From UBA7455 sp026713185 (lineage in GTDB: Bacteria > Pseudomonadota > Gammaproteobacteria > Pseudomonadales > Azotimanducaceae): a DNA stretch of 64,000 bases. The stretch is from contig OY762456.1 of NCBI GenBank assembly GCA_963665785.1, positions 4,154,001 to 4,218,000 on the forward strand, written 5' to 3'. A model generated the notes under the pieces. The model saw only the letters and a list, made by a program, of their open reading frames with translations, made no database searches and was not told the DNA's origin. Positions 45,388 through 53,487 of this stretch are shown one piece after another (positions within the stretch are counted from its first letter, which is position 1; each line of letters begins with the position of its first letter). A program made the translations under genes and the position numbers.

Positions 45388-45473
45388 TAAAGACTCTCCA
45401 TCAGATAGAAACCGCAAATTACCTGTATTCCTGAACTGTTGATGAGGATAGCAGATATAGGGTGCTGACAATG

Positions 45474-45534
45474 ACTCTCGTCAAACATGACGAAGATAAT
45501 CCAGGTAAGCCGGCCTGTTTGCTGCGCGACAGCG
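45474..45534 (+). repeat. Dispersed repeat, copy B (short form)
   Basis: actctcgtcaaacatgacgaag up to gctgcgcgacagcg matches copies A and C over 60 bp, then diverges (tgccgctcgcggg). It has the same orientation as copy A. The frame from ATG 45471 reads TLVKHDEDNPGKPACLLRDS, so the micro-ORF core is kept. The frame then runs on through unrelated sequence to 45761. Confidence 0.85.
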
Positions 45535-45642
45535 TGCCGCTCGCGGGGCGAGTTCTCTCATCAAACAAATTGTTTCTAAACCCGGGTTTCGGGGCAGCCA
45601 CCCCGTACGATGCTATCAAACTGATACTATTCCCGACATACA

Positions 45643-45789
45643 GCAGATGGCTTTGGGGTGTTCGTTTGCGTAAGCATAATGTCGGAGCGCCGAGTTGGAG
45701 GAGCATGACTACAGGCATGCGGGGGAGACGAGGAAATCCGGGAGGGACGCGCAGACGCTGAAGCAAATGAATGCCCCAAAGCCATCTGC
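45643..45789. repeat. 147-bp element with 27-bp terminal inverted repeats
   Basis: The left end 45643-45669 (gcagatggctttgggg, then tgttcgtttgc) and the right end 45763-45789 are inverted copies matching at 24 of 27 positions, the outer 16 without mismatch. The inside is purine-rich (ggaggag, gggggagacgagg, gggagggacgc). It carries no transposase, so it resembles a MITE or an ERIC-like palindromic unit. I see no second copy in this window and cannot assign it to a known family. Confidence 0.8.
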
Positions 45790-45914
45790 GAACATACTCG
45801 TTAATGAAACAAGCTCTTTTCAAACATGACTGCTTGCGTTTTTTTAATGATCTGGTAATGTTCGCGACTCGATTTTCAAATCCGATTTTGTGACATAGTG
45901 AATTGGAAAAGGAT

Positions 45915-46517
45915 ATGGCAGCAGAAAAACAAACATCAGTGAAAAAGAAAACGAAGGCTGGAAGCAAGGTAAAAACACAGGGGGAAGAAAAGACCAAAGC
46001 CAGTGTGAAGACCGGGAAAGCCAAGACCGGGACAGGGAAACGGGCGACAGCGTCTACCCGGAAAAGCGGGAAGGTCAAAAAAGGATCCAAATCAAAAACA
46101 GATTTTGGACAAACGCCGATCAAACCGTACAAGCCCAGGAAAAAAGAAGCGTACATGAATGATGCTCAGAAACAGCATTTTCGGAACATTCTGCAGTCCT
46201 GGAAGCTGGATTTGTTGCAGGAAGTTGATCGGACCGTGACTCACATGAAGGAACAGGCATCAAATTTATCTGATCCGGCAGACCGGGCAAGTCAGGAGGA
46301 AGAATTCAGCCTGGAATTGAGAACCCGTGACCGGGAACGCAGATTGATTCGTAAGATCGAAAACACGATTGAGTTGATAGACCAGGATGATTATGGATAC
46401 TGCGAATCCTGTGGCATCGAAATTGGCATTCGAAGACTGGAAGCACGCCCAACCGCCACACTCTGCATTGACTGTAAAACACTCGACGAAATCAAGGAAA
46501 AAAGATTACACGGCTAG
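45915..46517 (+). CDS. dksA: DksA with a lysine-rich N-terminal extension
   Basis: DksA binds the RNA polymerase secondary channel and with ppGpp mediates the stringent response. From ATG 45915 the protein has 200 residues, about 50 more than E. coli DksA. The extra N-terminal part of about 65 residues is rich in Lys, Thr and Gly (KKKTKAGSKVKTQGEEKTKA..). The DksA core follows: MNDAQKQHFRNIL, a coiled coil ending ..SLELRTRDRERRLIRKIENTI, the DPADRASQEEE tip, and the four-Cys zinc finger CESCG..CIDC. A TTG at 45903 is another possible start. gluQ follows by 27 bp as in E. coli. Confidence 0.95.
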   Translation: MAAEKQTSVKKKTKAGSKVKTQGEEKTKASVKTGKAKTGTGKRATASTRKSGKVKKGSKSKTDFGQTPIKPYKPRKKEAYMNDAQKQHFRNILQSWKLDLLQEVDRTVTHMKEQASNLSDPADRASQEEEFSLELRTRDRERRLIRKIENTIELIDQDDYGYCESCGIEIGIRRLEARPTATLCIDCKTLDEIKEKRLHG

Positions 46518-46544
46518 AGTTTTGTGTAGTCTCAACAAAACCTG

Positions 46545-47417
46545 ATGACCGGACGTACAACCGCTTATGTGGGAAGGTTTGCACCGTCTCCCACCGGCCC
46601 TCTGCATTTCGGTTCTCTCGTCGCCGCGGTGGGTAGTTACCTGGATGCAAAAAAACACCATGGACAGTGGTTGTTGCGTATTGAAGACCTTGATCCTCCC
46701 CGGGAATCCACCACTGCACCCGCAGAGATCATGTCCCAATTACGGGCTTACGGATTATTCTGGGACGGCGATGTGTTGTTCCAGAGTTCGCGGTTGAATG
46801 CCTACGAAGAGAATCTGGGGAGACTCAGGAACCAGGGCCTGGTTTTCCCTTGCATATGCAGCCGAAAGTCCATTGTCGGCGTTTATCCCGGCGCCTGCAG
46901 AAGCCGAAGCTTCGAAACAACAGAAGTTCCCTTTGCAGAAAGATTGCTGACAGCAGGCCGCTACATCGAATATGAAGACCTGGTTTTCGGTACCCGATGC
47001 TGTGATGTTGAGCTGGACATTGGCGATTTTATCGTCAAGCGAAAAGACAAACTATTTGCCTATCAACTGGCGGTAATTGTCGATGATGCCTATCAGGAAG
47101 TCACTCACGTCATTCGAGGTTCTGACTTGATGGATTCCACACCACGTCAGATTCTGCTGGCTGAGTACCTCTCTTTGCCGGTACCGGCATTTGGGCACAT
47201 TCCAGTGGTTACTGATGTATCTGGCCATAAGTTGAGTAAACAGACTCACGCTGCACCGGTTGACAGGCAGAACCCGCTGCCTGTTCTACGGCGGGTATTG
47301 AATGTCCTTGGACAGCACTCCGGAAGCAAGGTGAATACCGTGGAACAACTGCTTGATTCCGCTATTCAGCAATGGGATATAAATCGGATTCCAAGGGATT
47401 CTTATCGATATGTGTGA
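46545..47417 (+). CDS. gluQ: Glutamyl-Q tRNA(Asp) synthetase
   Basis: GluQ-RS attaches glutamate to the queuosine base of tRNA-Asp. It is a short paralogue of glutamyl-tRNA synthetase without anticodon-binding domain. The 290 residues contain the HIGH-type motif APSPTGPLHFGSL, LLRIEDLDPPR, the zinc-type cluster CICSRKSIVGVYPGAC and the KMSKS-like GHKLSKQ. It follows dksA, the standard neighbour. The stop codon touches repeat copy C, so the last residues may differ from the ancestral end. Confidence 0.95.
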   Translation: MTGRTTAYVGRFAPSPTGPLHFGSLVAAVGSYLDAKKHHGQWLLRIEDLDPPRESTTAPAEIMSQLRAYGLFWDGDVLFQSSRLNAYEENLGRLRNQGLVFPCICSRKSIVGVYPGACRSRSFETTEVPFAERLLTAGRYIEYEDLVFGTRCCDVELDIGDFIVKRKDKLFAYQLAVIVDDAYQEVTHVIRGSDLMDSTPRQILLAEYLSLPVPAFGHIPVVTDVSGHKLSKQTHAAPVDRQNPLPVLRRVLNVLGQHSGSKVNTVEQLLDSAIQQWDINRIPRDSYRYV

Positions 47418-47507
47418 GCCTTCAGCGGGCCAAAATCTCTCCCTGCCGCTGTCGCGCAGCAAACAGGCCGGTATACCTGGATTTACTTCGTGATGTTTGA
47501 TGAGAGT
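47417..47507 (-). repeat. Dispersed repeat, copy C (inverted)
   Basis: Read on the minus strand, this 91-bp stretch repeats copy A from CTCATCAAACATCACGAAG to CCCGCTGAAGGCTCA. It starts at the gluQ stop codon. The minus-strand frame from ATG 47522 reads TLIKHHEVNPGIPACLLRDSG, the same micro-ORF core, and runs on antisense into gluQ. The opposite-strand orientation excludes simple tandem duplication. Confidence 0.85.
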
Positions 47508-47666
47508 AACGATTATTGCCATATAACGGAATTTCTGATCAAATCACCCTATTCTTTGAGTGTGATTGTTTAGTGTGCCCACTCAGAAACCCTGGAACCT
47601 GGATGTTTCCTTGCAACACATTACTCGCTGCTGGTTCTGCGCCTGGTACTGAAATGGAAGTCCTCC

Positions 47667-48920
47667 ATGAATGACATTATCCCGATTCAGGCCCGAAATC
47701 AGATAAGTATTAACGCACTGAAGGTATTGAGCCGGTTGAACAGGCATGGCTATCAGGCATACCTCGTTGGCGGCAGCGTGAGAGATATGATTCTCGGAAG
47801 GGCGCCCAAGGACTTTGACATTGCAACAGATGCGCACCCGGAAGATGTCAGATCATTATTCAAAAATTCACGTTTGATCGGCAGGCGTTTTCGAATTGTG
47901 CATGTCCGGTTTGGCCGGGAAATTATAGAAGTTGCCACTTTTCGTGCTGCCTGGTCAGAAAATCAACGCGAGCAGTCAGAAAACGGCATGTTGCTTGCGG
48001 ATAACATCTACGGAACTCTGGAAGAAGACGTATTCCGTCGGGACTTTTCCATTAACGCCCTGTATTACTCTCCTGATACCGGGGATGTGATAGATCTTGT
48101 CGGTGGTGTGGATGACATCAAGGCAAAGAAAATCAGGTTATTGGGAGACCCCGAAAATCGATATCGTGAAGATCCGGCACGTATGCTGCGGGCCATTCGT
48201 TTTAAATCGAAACTCGATTTTGACATTGACAGCGAAGCCGGGGAACCCATGCATCAATTAGGATACCTGCTTCAGGATTTATCAACTTCACGGCTGTTCG
48301 AGGAAGTACAGAAGCTGTTCATGACCGGGCATGCTTTATATGCATTCAATGAACTGATGACTTACGACCTGTTTGGCTGGCTGTTTCCGGACTCTCGACG
48401 AGCCATGGATTCCTCGCCTGCAGAAAAGCTCATCAAGGTGGCTCTCAAAAGCACGGATAACCGTATAGCCAATGAATTGCCTGTAACACCTGCATTTGTT
48501 TATGCAGCAATTCTCTGGTATCCATTTGTAGAAGAGAAAAAGAAGTTGGAAGCAGAGGGAGTCAGCTACGCGGAGGCAACCATGGAAGCATCGGCCAAAA
48601 CGATTGCCAGGCAACAATTGTTTACTTCCATTCCTCGTCGATTCACCAGCGTAATGCGTGAGATATGGTATCTGCAATTCAGACTTCTCGTAAGGCGCAG
48701 GAGAAAGCCGGATGCTGTACTCGCACACAAACGCTTCCGGGCTGCTTATGATTTCCTCCTGATCAGGGAAGAGGTTGGAGAAAAACTGGATAACTCAGGT
48801 GAGTGGTGGACCCGGTACCAGGAAGCTGACGCAGCGCAACGACAAATTATGAAACAATCCGGCAAACCGGGTCGTCGCCGCAGAAGAAAACACCAGGGCA
48901 CTGTCACCAGTTCGTTGTAG
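47667..48920 (+). CDS. pcnB: Poly(A) polymerase I
   Basis: PcnB adds 3' poly(A) tails that promote mRNA decay. The 417-residue protein shows the class II nucleotidyltransferase core: YLVGGSVRDMILGRAPKDFDIATDA with the catalytic GG and DxD, RRDFSINALYYSPDTG, and GDPENRYREDPARMLRAIRFKSKLDF. The C-terminus is very basic (GRRRRRKHQG), as in bacterial poly(A) polymerases. A tRNA-nucleotidyltransferase is unlikely because of length and basic tail. folK, often next to pcnB, is absent; acs follows. Confidence 0.93.
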   Translation: MNDIIPIQARNQISINALKVLSRLNRHGYQAYLVGGSVRDMILGRAPKDFDIATDAHPEDVRSLFKNSRLIGRRFRIVHVRFGREIIEVATFRAAWSENQREQSENGMLLADNIYGTLEEDVFRRDFSINALYYSPDTGDVIDLVGGVDDIKAKKIRLLGDPENRYREDPARMLRAIRFKSKLDFDIDSEAGEPMHQLGYLLQDLSTSRLFEEVQKLFMTGHALYAFNELMTYDLFGWLFPDSRRAMDSSPAEKLIKVALKSTDNRIANELPVTPAFVYAAILWYPFVEEKKKLEAEGVSYAEATMEASAKTIARQQLFTSIPRRFTSVMREIWYLQFRLLVRRRRKPDAVLAHKRFRAAYDFLLIREEVGEKLDNSGEWWTRYQEADAAQRQIMKQSGKPGRRRRRKHQGTVTSSL

Positions 48921-48995
48921 GGATTGACTGGTGTTGCCGCGAGCAGGTCCGGGTTAAGATTATGATATGACGAGGTGTCAATTCAGGAGAATTAA

Positions 48996-50942
48996 ATGAG
49001 CGAGGAGAAAGTTTATCCAGTACAGAAGGATGCTGAATCCCGGGCCCACATCAGGAATGATCAATATCTGGCCATGTATGAAGCATCAATCAAACGGCCA
49101 GAAGAATTCTGGAATCAGAAGGCAGACGAATTTCTGACCTGGATAGAGCCCTGGAACAAACTCACTGAATCGAACTTCCTGACAGGTGAAATAAAATGGT
49201 TTTCAGGCGCCAGGCTGAATGCCAGTGTCAATTGCATTGATCGCCATCTTGCGCTGAGAGGGGATCAGACTGCAATCATCTGGGAAGGAGATGATCCGGA
49301 CGACGAAAAACATATTACCTACCACGAATTGCATGAACAGGTGTGCCGTCTGGCCAATGTGTTAAAGAGTCGGGGTGTGAACAAGGGTGATCGTGTCTGC
49401 ATCTATATGCCCATGGTCCCGGAAGCTGCCTATGCCATGCTGGCATGTTCTCGCATCGGCGCCATACATTCTGTCGTCTTCGGTGGTTTCTCACCGCAAT
49501 CACTGCAGGACAGGATTCTGGATTCTGATTGCCGGACAGTCGTCACGGCCGATGAAGGTTTAAGAGGAGGCAGGCCGGTACCTTTAAAGCAAAACACGGA
49601 TATTGCCCTGGAGAAATGCCCTGATGTTCACACTGTCATCGTGGTCAGTCGGACCGGAGGTGATATCAACTGGAATGCGGCCAGGGATGTCTGGTATCAC
49701 GAAGCAACCGGGAAAGCCGCAACTACGTGTGACCCGGAACCGATGGATAGCGAAGATCCTCTGTTTATTTTGTATACGTCCGGTTCCACTGGAAAACCCA
49801 AAGGTGTGTTACACACCACTGGCGGATATTTGCTGCATGCCTCAATGACACATAAATACGTGTTCGACTATCACGATAGCGATATCTACTGGTGTACTGC
49901 GGATGTAGGCTGGGTGACCGGTCACTCCTATATTGTATATGGTCCGTTGGCAAACGGAGCAACAACCCTCATGTTTGAAGGTGTGCCCACCTACCCGGAT
50001 TCTTCCCGATGCTGGCAGATAGTAGACAAGCACAAGGTTAATATTTTCTATACGGCGCCGACTGCCTTGCGTGCATTAATGGGTCAGGGCGATGAGTTTG
50101 TGCACAATACCTCCAGGAAGACGCTCCGACTTCTTGGAACAGTTGGTGAACCCATCAATCCGGAAGCCTGGGAGTGGTATTACCACGTGGTAGGAGAAGA
50201 CAGATGTCCTATAGTTGACACCTGGTGGCAGACAGAAACCGGTGGCATCATGATTACGCCTTTGCCCGGCGCCACGGCACTCAAACCCGGGTCTGCAACC
50301 CGCCCGTTTTTTGGCGTCAATCCAGTATTGCTGGATGAAAAGGGACAGGAAATAGAAGGTCCGGGATCAGGAAATCTGGCCATCAAAGGGTCCTGGCCCG
50401 GGCAGATCAGAACGGTGTTTGGTGATCATCAGCGCTGTTTCGAAACTTATTACTCGACATACAAAGGGTATTATTTTACCGGCGATGGCGCCCGAAGAGA
50501 CCAGGACGGTTATTACTGGATCACCGGACGTGTGGATGATGTACTGAATGTATCCGGACATCGGATGGGTACCGCGGAGGTGGAAAGTGCCCTGGTTCTG
50601 CACGAATCAGTAGCCGAGGCAGCAGTCGTCGGCTATCCCCATGAAATCAAGGGTCAGGGAATATACGCCTACGTGACCCTGATGAAAGATATAAAAGGTA
50701 CAGATGAATTGAGGGATGAACTGTCGAGTCTGGTCAGATCAGAGATTGGCGCCATAGCGAGACCGGATATACTGCAATGGGCTCCTGGACTGCCAAAAAC
50801 CAGATCCGGCAAAATCATGCGCCGAATCCTGCGCAAGATTGCGGAGAATGATCTGGAAAATCTCGGTGATACAACCACACTTGCCGACCCAGGTGTGGTT
50901 GATGACCTGATCAGGGGGTCGGGAAAAATGGGATCGGAGTAA
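48996..50942 (+). CDS. acs: Acetyl-CoA synthetase, AMP-forming
   Basis: Acs activates acetate to acetyl-CoA through acetyl-AMP. The 648 residues match the family. Motifs: AMP-binding YTSGSTGKPKGVLHTTGG, VDTWWQTETGG, YYFTGDGARRDQDGYYWITGRVDDVLNVSGHRMGTAEVE, and the C-terminal PKTRSGKIMRR with the lysine acetylated by Pat-type enzymes elsewhere. AGGAGA stands before ATG 48996. The last five codons lie in the left arm of the terminator shared with pnp. Confidence 0.97.
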   Translation: MSEEKVYPVQKDAESRAHIRNDQYLAMYEASIKRPEEFWNQKADEFLTWIEPWNKLTESNFLTGEIKWFSGARLNASVNCIDRHLALRGDQTAIIWEGDDPDDEKHITYHELHEQVCRLANVLKSRGVNKGDRVCIYMPMVPEAAYAMLACSRIGAIHSVVFGGFSPQSLQDRILDSDCRTVVTADEGLRGGRPVPLKQNTDIALEKCPDVHTVIVVSRTGGDINWNAARDVWYHEATGKAATTCDPEPMDSEDPLFILYTSGSTGKPKGVLHTTGGYLLHASMTHKYVFDYHDSDIYWCTADVGWVTGHSYIVYGPLANGATTLMFEGVPTYPDSSRCWQIVDKHKVNIFYTAPTALRALMGQGDEFVHNTSRKTLRLLGTVGEPINPEAWEWYYHVVGEDRCPIVDTWWQTETGGIMITPLPGATALKPGSATRPFFGVNPVLLDEKGQEIEGPGSGNLAIKGSWPGQIRTVFGDHQRCFETYYSTYKGYYFTGDGARRDQDGYYWITGRVDDVLNVSGHRMGTAEVESALVLHESVAEAAVVGYPHEIKGQGIYAYVTLMKDIKGTDELRDELSSLVRSEIGAIARPDILQWAPGLPKTRSGKIMRRILRKIAENDLENLGDTTTLADPGVVDDLIRGSGKMGSE

Positions 50943-50969
50943 AATTCATTTTACTCCGATCCCATTTTT
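50924..50969. terminator. Perfect 21-bp bidirectional terminator between acs and pnp
   Basis: aaaaatgggatcggagtaaaa (50924-50944) pairs without mismatch to 50949-50969, with a ttca loop. Runs of A and T flank the stem on both strands, so it can stop transcripts from either side. The left arm includes the final codons and the TAA of acs. Confidence 0.85.
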
Positions 50970-50975
50970 GCCAAT

Positions 50976-53081
50976 TTATTCTCCCACGTCGGCAGTGGCA
51001 ATTTCCTTCATTGAAAGTCTGATTCGGCCACGCTCGACATCAAGTACGATGACTTTGACCTCCTGACCTTCGCTCAGATAGTCAGAGATTTTTTCTACGC
51101 GTTCTTCGGCAATCTGGGATATATGAACCAGACCGTCCTGGCCCGGCAGAATAGTGACAAATGCTCCGAAATCAGTAATTTTAGCAACCTTGCCCGTATA
51201 AATTCTGCCCACTTCGGCTTCTGCCGTAAGTGCTTCAATCTGTGCAATGGCCGCGTCCCGTGATTCTGTACCTTCTCCGAAAATCGTGATGGTACCGTCA
51301 TCCTCAATATCAATTGTGGCGCCGGTCTCTTCCGTGATGGATCGAATCGTGGTTCCGCCCTTGCCAATCACGTCGCGGATCTTCTCTGCGTCGATTTTAA
51401 TGGTGACCATTGCAGGAGCATTGTCCGAAACATTTTCCCTGGACCTGCCCAGAACCTTGTTCATCTCACCAAGAATATGTAACCGCGCTTCCCTGGCCTG
51501 ATTCAGGGCAGTCTCCATGATCTCCTCAGTGATACCCTGGATCTTGATATCCATTTGAAGTGCAGTGACACCAAATTCCGTACCGGCAACTTTGAAGTCC
51601 ATATCACCGAGATGGTCCTCATCACCCAGAATGTCGGTCAGGACGGCAAATCCGTCGTCATCTTTGACCAGACCCATTGCAACACCGGCAACCGGTGCGC
51701 GTAATGGTACGCCGGCGTCCATCAGGGATAGACTCGATCCACAGACACTCGCCATGGAGGAGGATCCGTTGGATTCTGTAATTTCCGATACCACGCGGGT
51801 GGTATAGGGCCAGTCTTCCGGATCGGGTAAAACTGCCGTTATTCCCCGTCGCGCCAACCGTCCGTGACCGATTTCACGACGTTTGGGACCACCGGAAAAT
51901 CCGGTTTCACCGACACTGTAGTGGGGAAAGTTGTAATGCAATATGAAAGGATCCCTGGATGAGCCCTGCAAGGCGTCAATTATCTGTGCATCACGCATGG
52001 AACCCAGGGTGGTGGTAACCAGTGCCTGCGTCTCGCCTCTTGTAAACAAGGCGGAACCATGTGCATTGGGTAATATGCCTACCTCAACACTGATATCCCT
52101 CACAGTTCGACTATCACGTCCATCAATTCTGGGCTGACCGGCAATAATTGCGCGGCGCACAGTCTTTTTCTCCAGCTTGCTGAAAACATCTGCAACATCA
52201 TCAACACTGAATTCCGAGTCCTGGGTTGCAAGTTCTGAAACTGCCTTCTCAAGAAGGTCTGCAAGCGTATCCTGTCGCAACATTTTTTCATGAATCTGAT
52301 AAGCAGCCGCAATTTGTGTAGCGTAATTGTCGTTGACAGCTTGCATCAACGCTTCGTTTTCCATTGTCGGTAGCCAGTCCCAGTCTGGTTTTGCCACTTC
52401 CTGTTTAAGTTCATTCACGGCTGCGATCACAGCCTGCATTTCCTGATGAGCAAACAGTACTGCACCCAGCATCTGATCTTCGGTTAATTCACTGGCCTGG
52501 GACTCCACCATCAGCACAGCAGTTTCCGTACCTGCCACCACCATGTCGAGATCTGATTCCTGGAGTGCCTCGTATCCTGGATTCAACAGATATCCACTCT
52601 CTGTAAACCCTACCCGTGCGGCGCCAATGGGACCGGCAAAGGGTATACCTGACAATGACAATGCTGCTGATACACCAATCATTGCCGGAATATCAGGGTC
52701 GATGTCCTTGCTGGCGGAAACTACCTGACAGGTAACCTGTACTTCATTCATAAATCCCTTGGGAAACAAGGGGCGGATTGGCCGGTCGATAAGCCGTGAT
52801 GTGAGTGTTTCCTTCTCGGTGGGTCGTCCTTCCCTGCGTGGGAAACCGCCCGGGATCCTGCCTGAAGCATACATTTTTTCTTCGTAATTAACGGTCAACG
52901 GGAAAAAATCCTGTCCCGTCTTTGCATCTTTTTGCGCAACCACTGCGACCAGAACAACTGTATCTGACATACTGACAACAACAGAGGCCGTTGCCTGTCG
53001 GGCAATTTTCCCTGTCTCGATGACTACCTCATGGTCGCCATATTTAAATTTTCTATTTACTGAATTCACTATTTTCTCCAA
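50976..53081 (-). CDS. pnp: Polynucleotide phosphorylase
   Basis: PNPase is a phosphorolytic 3'-5' exoribonuclease and degradosome partner. The 701 residues comprise two RNase PH domains, with the active-site segment SNGSSSMASVCGSSLSLMDAGVP in the second. A KH domain (KIRDVIGKGGTTIRSITEETG) and a C-terminal S1 domain (GRIYTGKVAKITDFGAFVTILPGQDGLVHIS) follow. It starts 26 bp after rpsO, much closer than in E. coli. Confidence 0.97.
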   Translation of the reverse strand: MEKIVNSVNRKFKYGDHEVVIETGKIARQATASVVVSMSDTVVLVAVVAQKDAKTGQDFFPLTVNYEEKMYASGRIPGGFPRREGRPTEKETLTSRLIDRPIRPLFPKGFMNEVQVTCQVVSASKDIDPDIPAMIGVSAALSLSGIPFAGPIGAARVGFTESGYLLNPGYEALQESDLDMVVAGTETAVLMVESQASELTEDQMLGAVLFAHQEMQAVIAAVNELKQEVAKPDWDWLPTMENEALMQAVNDNYATQIAAAYQIHEKMLRQDTLADLLEKAVSELATQDSEFSVDDVADVFSKLEKKTVRRAIIAGQPRIDGRDSRTVRDISVEVGILPNAHGSALFTRGETQALVTTTLGSMRDAQIIDALQGSSRDPFILHYNFPHYSVGETGFSGGPKRREIGHGRLARRGITAVLPDPEDWPYTTRVVSEITESNGSSSMASVCGSSLSLMDAGVPLRAPVAGVAMGLVKDDDGFAVLTDILGDEDHLGDMDFKVAGTEFGVTALQMDIKIQGITEEIMETALNQAREARLHILGEMNKVLGRSRENVSDNAPAMVTIKIDAEKIRDVIGKGGTTIRSITEETGATIDIEDDGTITIFGEGTESRDAAIAQIEALTAEAEVGRIYTGKVAKITDFGAFVTILPGQDGLVHISQIAEERVEKISDYLSEGQEVKVIVLDVERGRIRLSMKEIATADVGE

Positions 53082-53107
53082 CTGTTATCGGACTGCATCT
53101 TTAGTCT

Positions 53108-53377
53108 TTATCGTCGCAATCCTAATCTCTTTATCAACGTGGCATACCGTTTTGCATCTTTTTTTCTCAGATAATCCTGTAGCTTTCTTCTTTGACTGAC
53201 CATGCGCAACAAGCCAACTTTGGAATGATGGTCATGGATATGATCATTGAAGTGATCCCTCAGGTTATCTATGTTCGCGGTCAAGAGTGCTATTTGAACT
53301 TCAGGGGAACCGGTATCACTTTCGCTTAATCCGAATTCCTGCACAATTTCAGCTTTCTGTTCAGTCGATATTGCCAT
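53108..53377 (-). CDS. rpsO: Ribosomal protein S15
   Basis: S15 is a primary binder of the 16S central domain; in E. coli it represses its own translation. ATG 53377 (MAISTEQKAEIVQEFGLSES, 89 residues) is used, with GGAGA upstream; the frame reaches 53407. The conserved DHHSKVGLLRMVSQRRKLQDYL block is present. A small hairpin lies just upstream. Confidence 0.97.
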   Translation of the reverse strand: MAISTEQKAEIVQEFGLSESDTGSPEVQIALLTANIDNLRDHFNDHIHDHHSKVGLLRMVSQRRKLQDYLRKKDAKRYATLIKRLGLRR

Positions 53378-53399
53378 TGATAATTCTCCAATATGCCAA

Positions 53400-53413
53400 C
53401 CACTCAATAGTGG
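53400..53413 (-). promoter_or_regulatory. Small hairpin in the rpsO leader
   Basis: ccact/agtgg with a 4-nt loop lies about 25 bases before the rpsO start. S15 operator structures occur here in other bacteria; this small stem could be part of one. Otherwise the 110-bp truB-rpsO gap shows nothing definite. Confidence 0.3.
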
Positions 53414-53487
53414 TGATTAAGATATAAGAACTCATCCATGCATATTTACAGACGGTTCAATCAATTCAATACGTTTGCACGTATCAT

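Larger units (their letters stand above)
45388..45914. other. Long intergenic region filled by two repeats, upstream of dksA
   Basis: This 527-bp gap separates the acyltransferase from dksA. It contains repeat copy B (45474-45534), a GC-rich stretch with the palindrome aacccgggtt near 45590 and the 147-bp inverted-repeat element (45643-45789). About 120 bp of AT-rich sequence should hold the dksA promoter, with no convincing match. Long frames here on both strands are by-products of the repeats. Confidence 0.6.

Noticed and set aside
45462..45761. 99-codon plus frame over repeat B
   Set aside because: Only the first part is the shared micro-ORF core; the rest is repeat and GC-rich filler, so it is not called a gene.
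45419..46156. Minus-strand frame of 245 codons opposite dksA and the repeats
   Set aside because: It runs antisense through repeat B, the palindromic element and the Lys-rich dksA 5' region; no protein family pattern.
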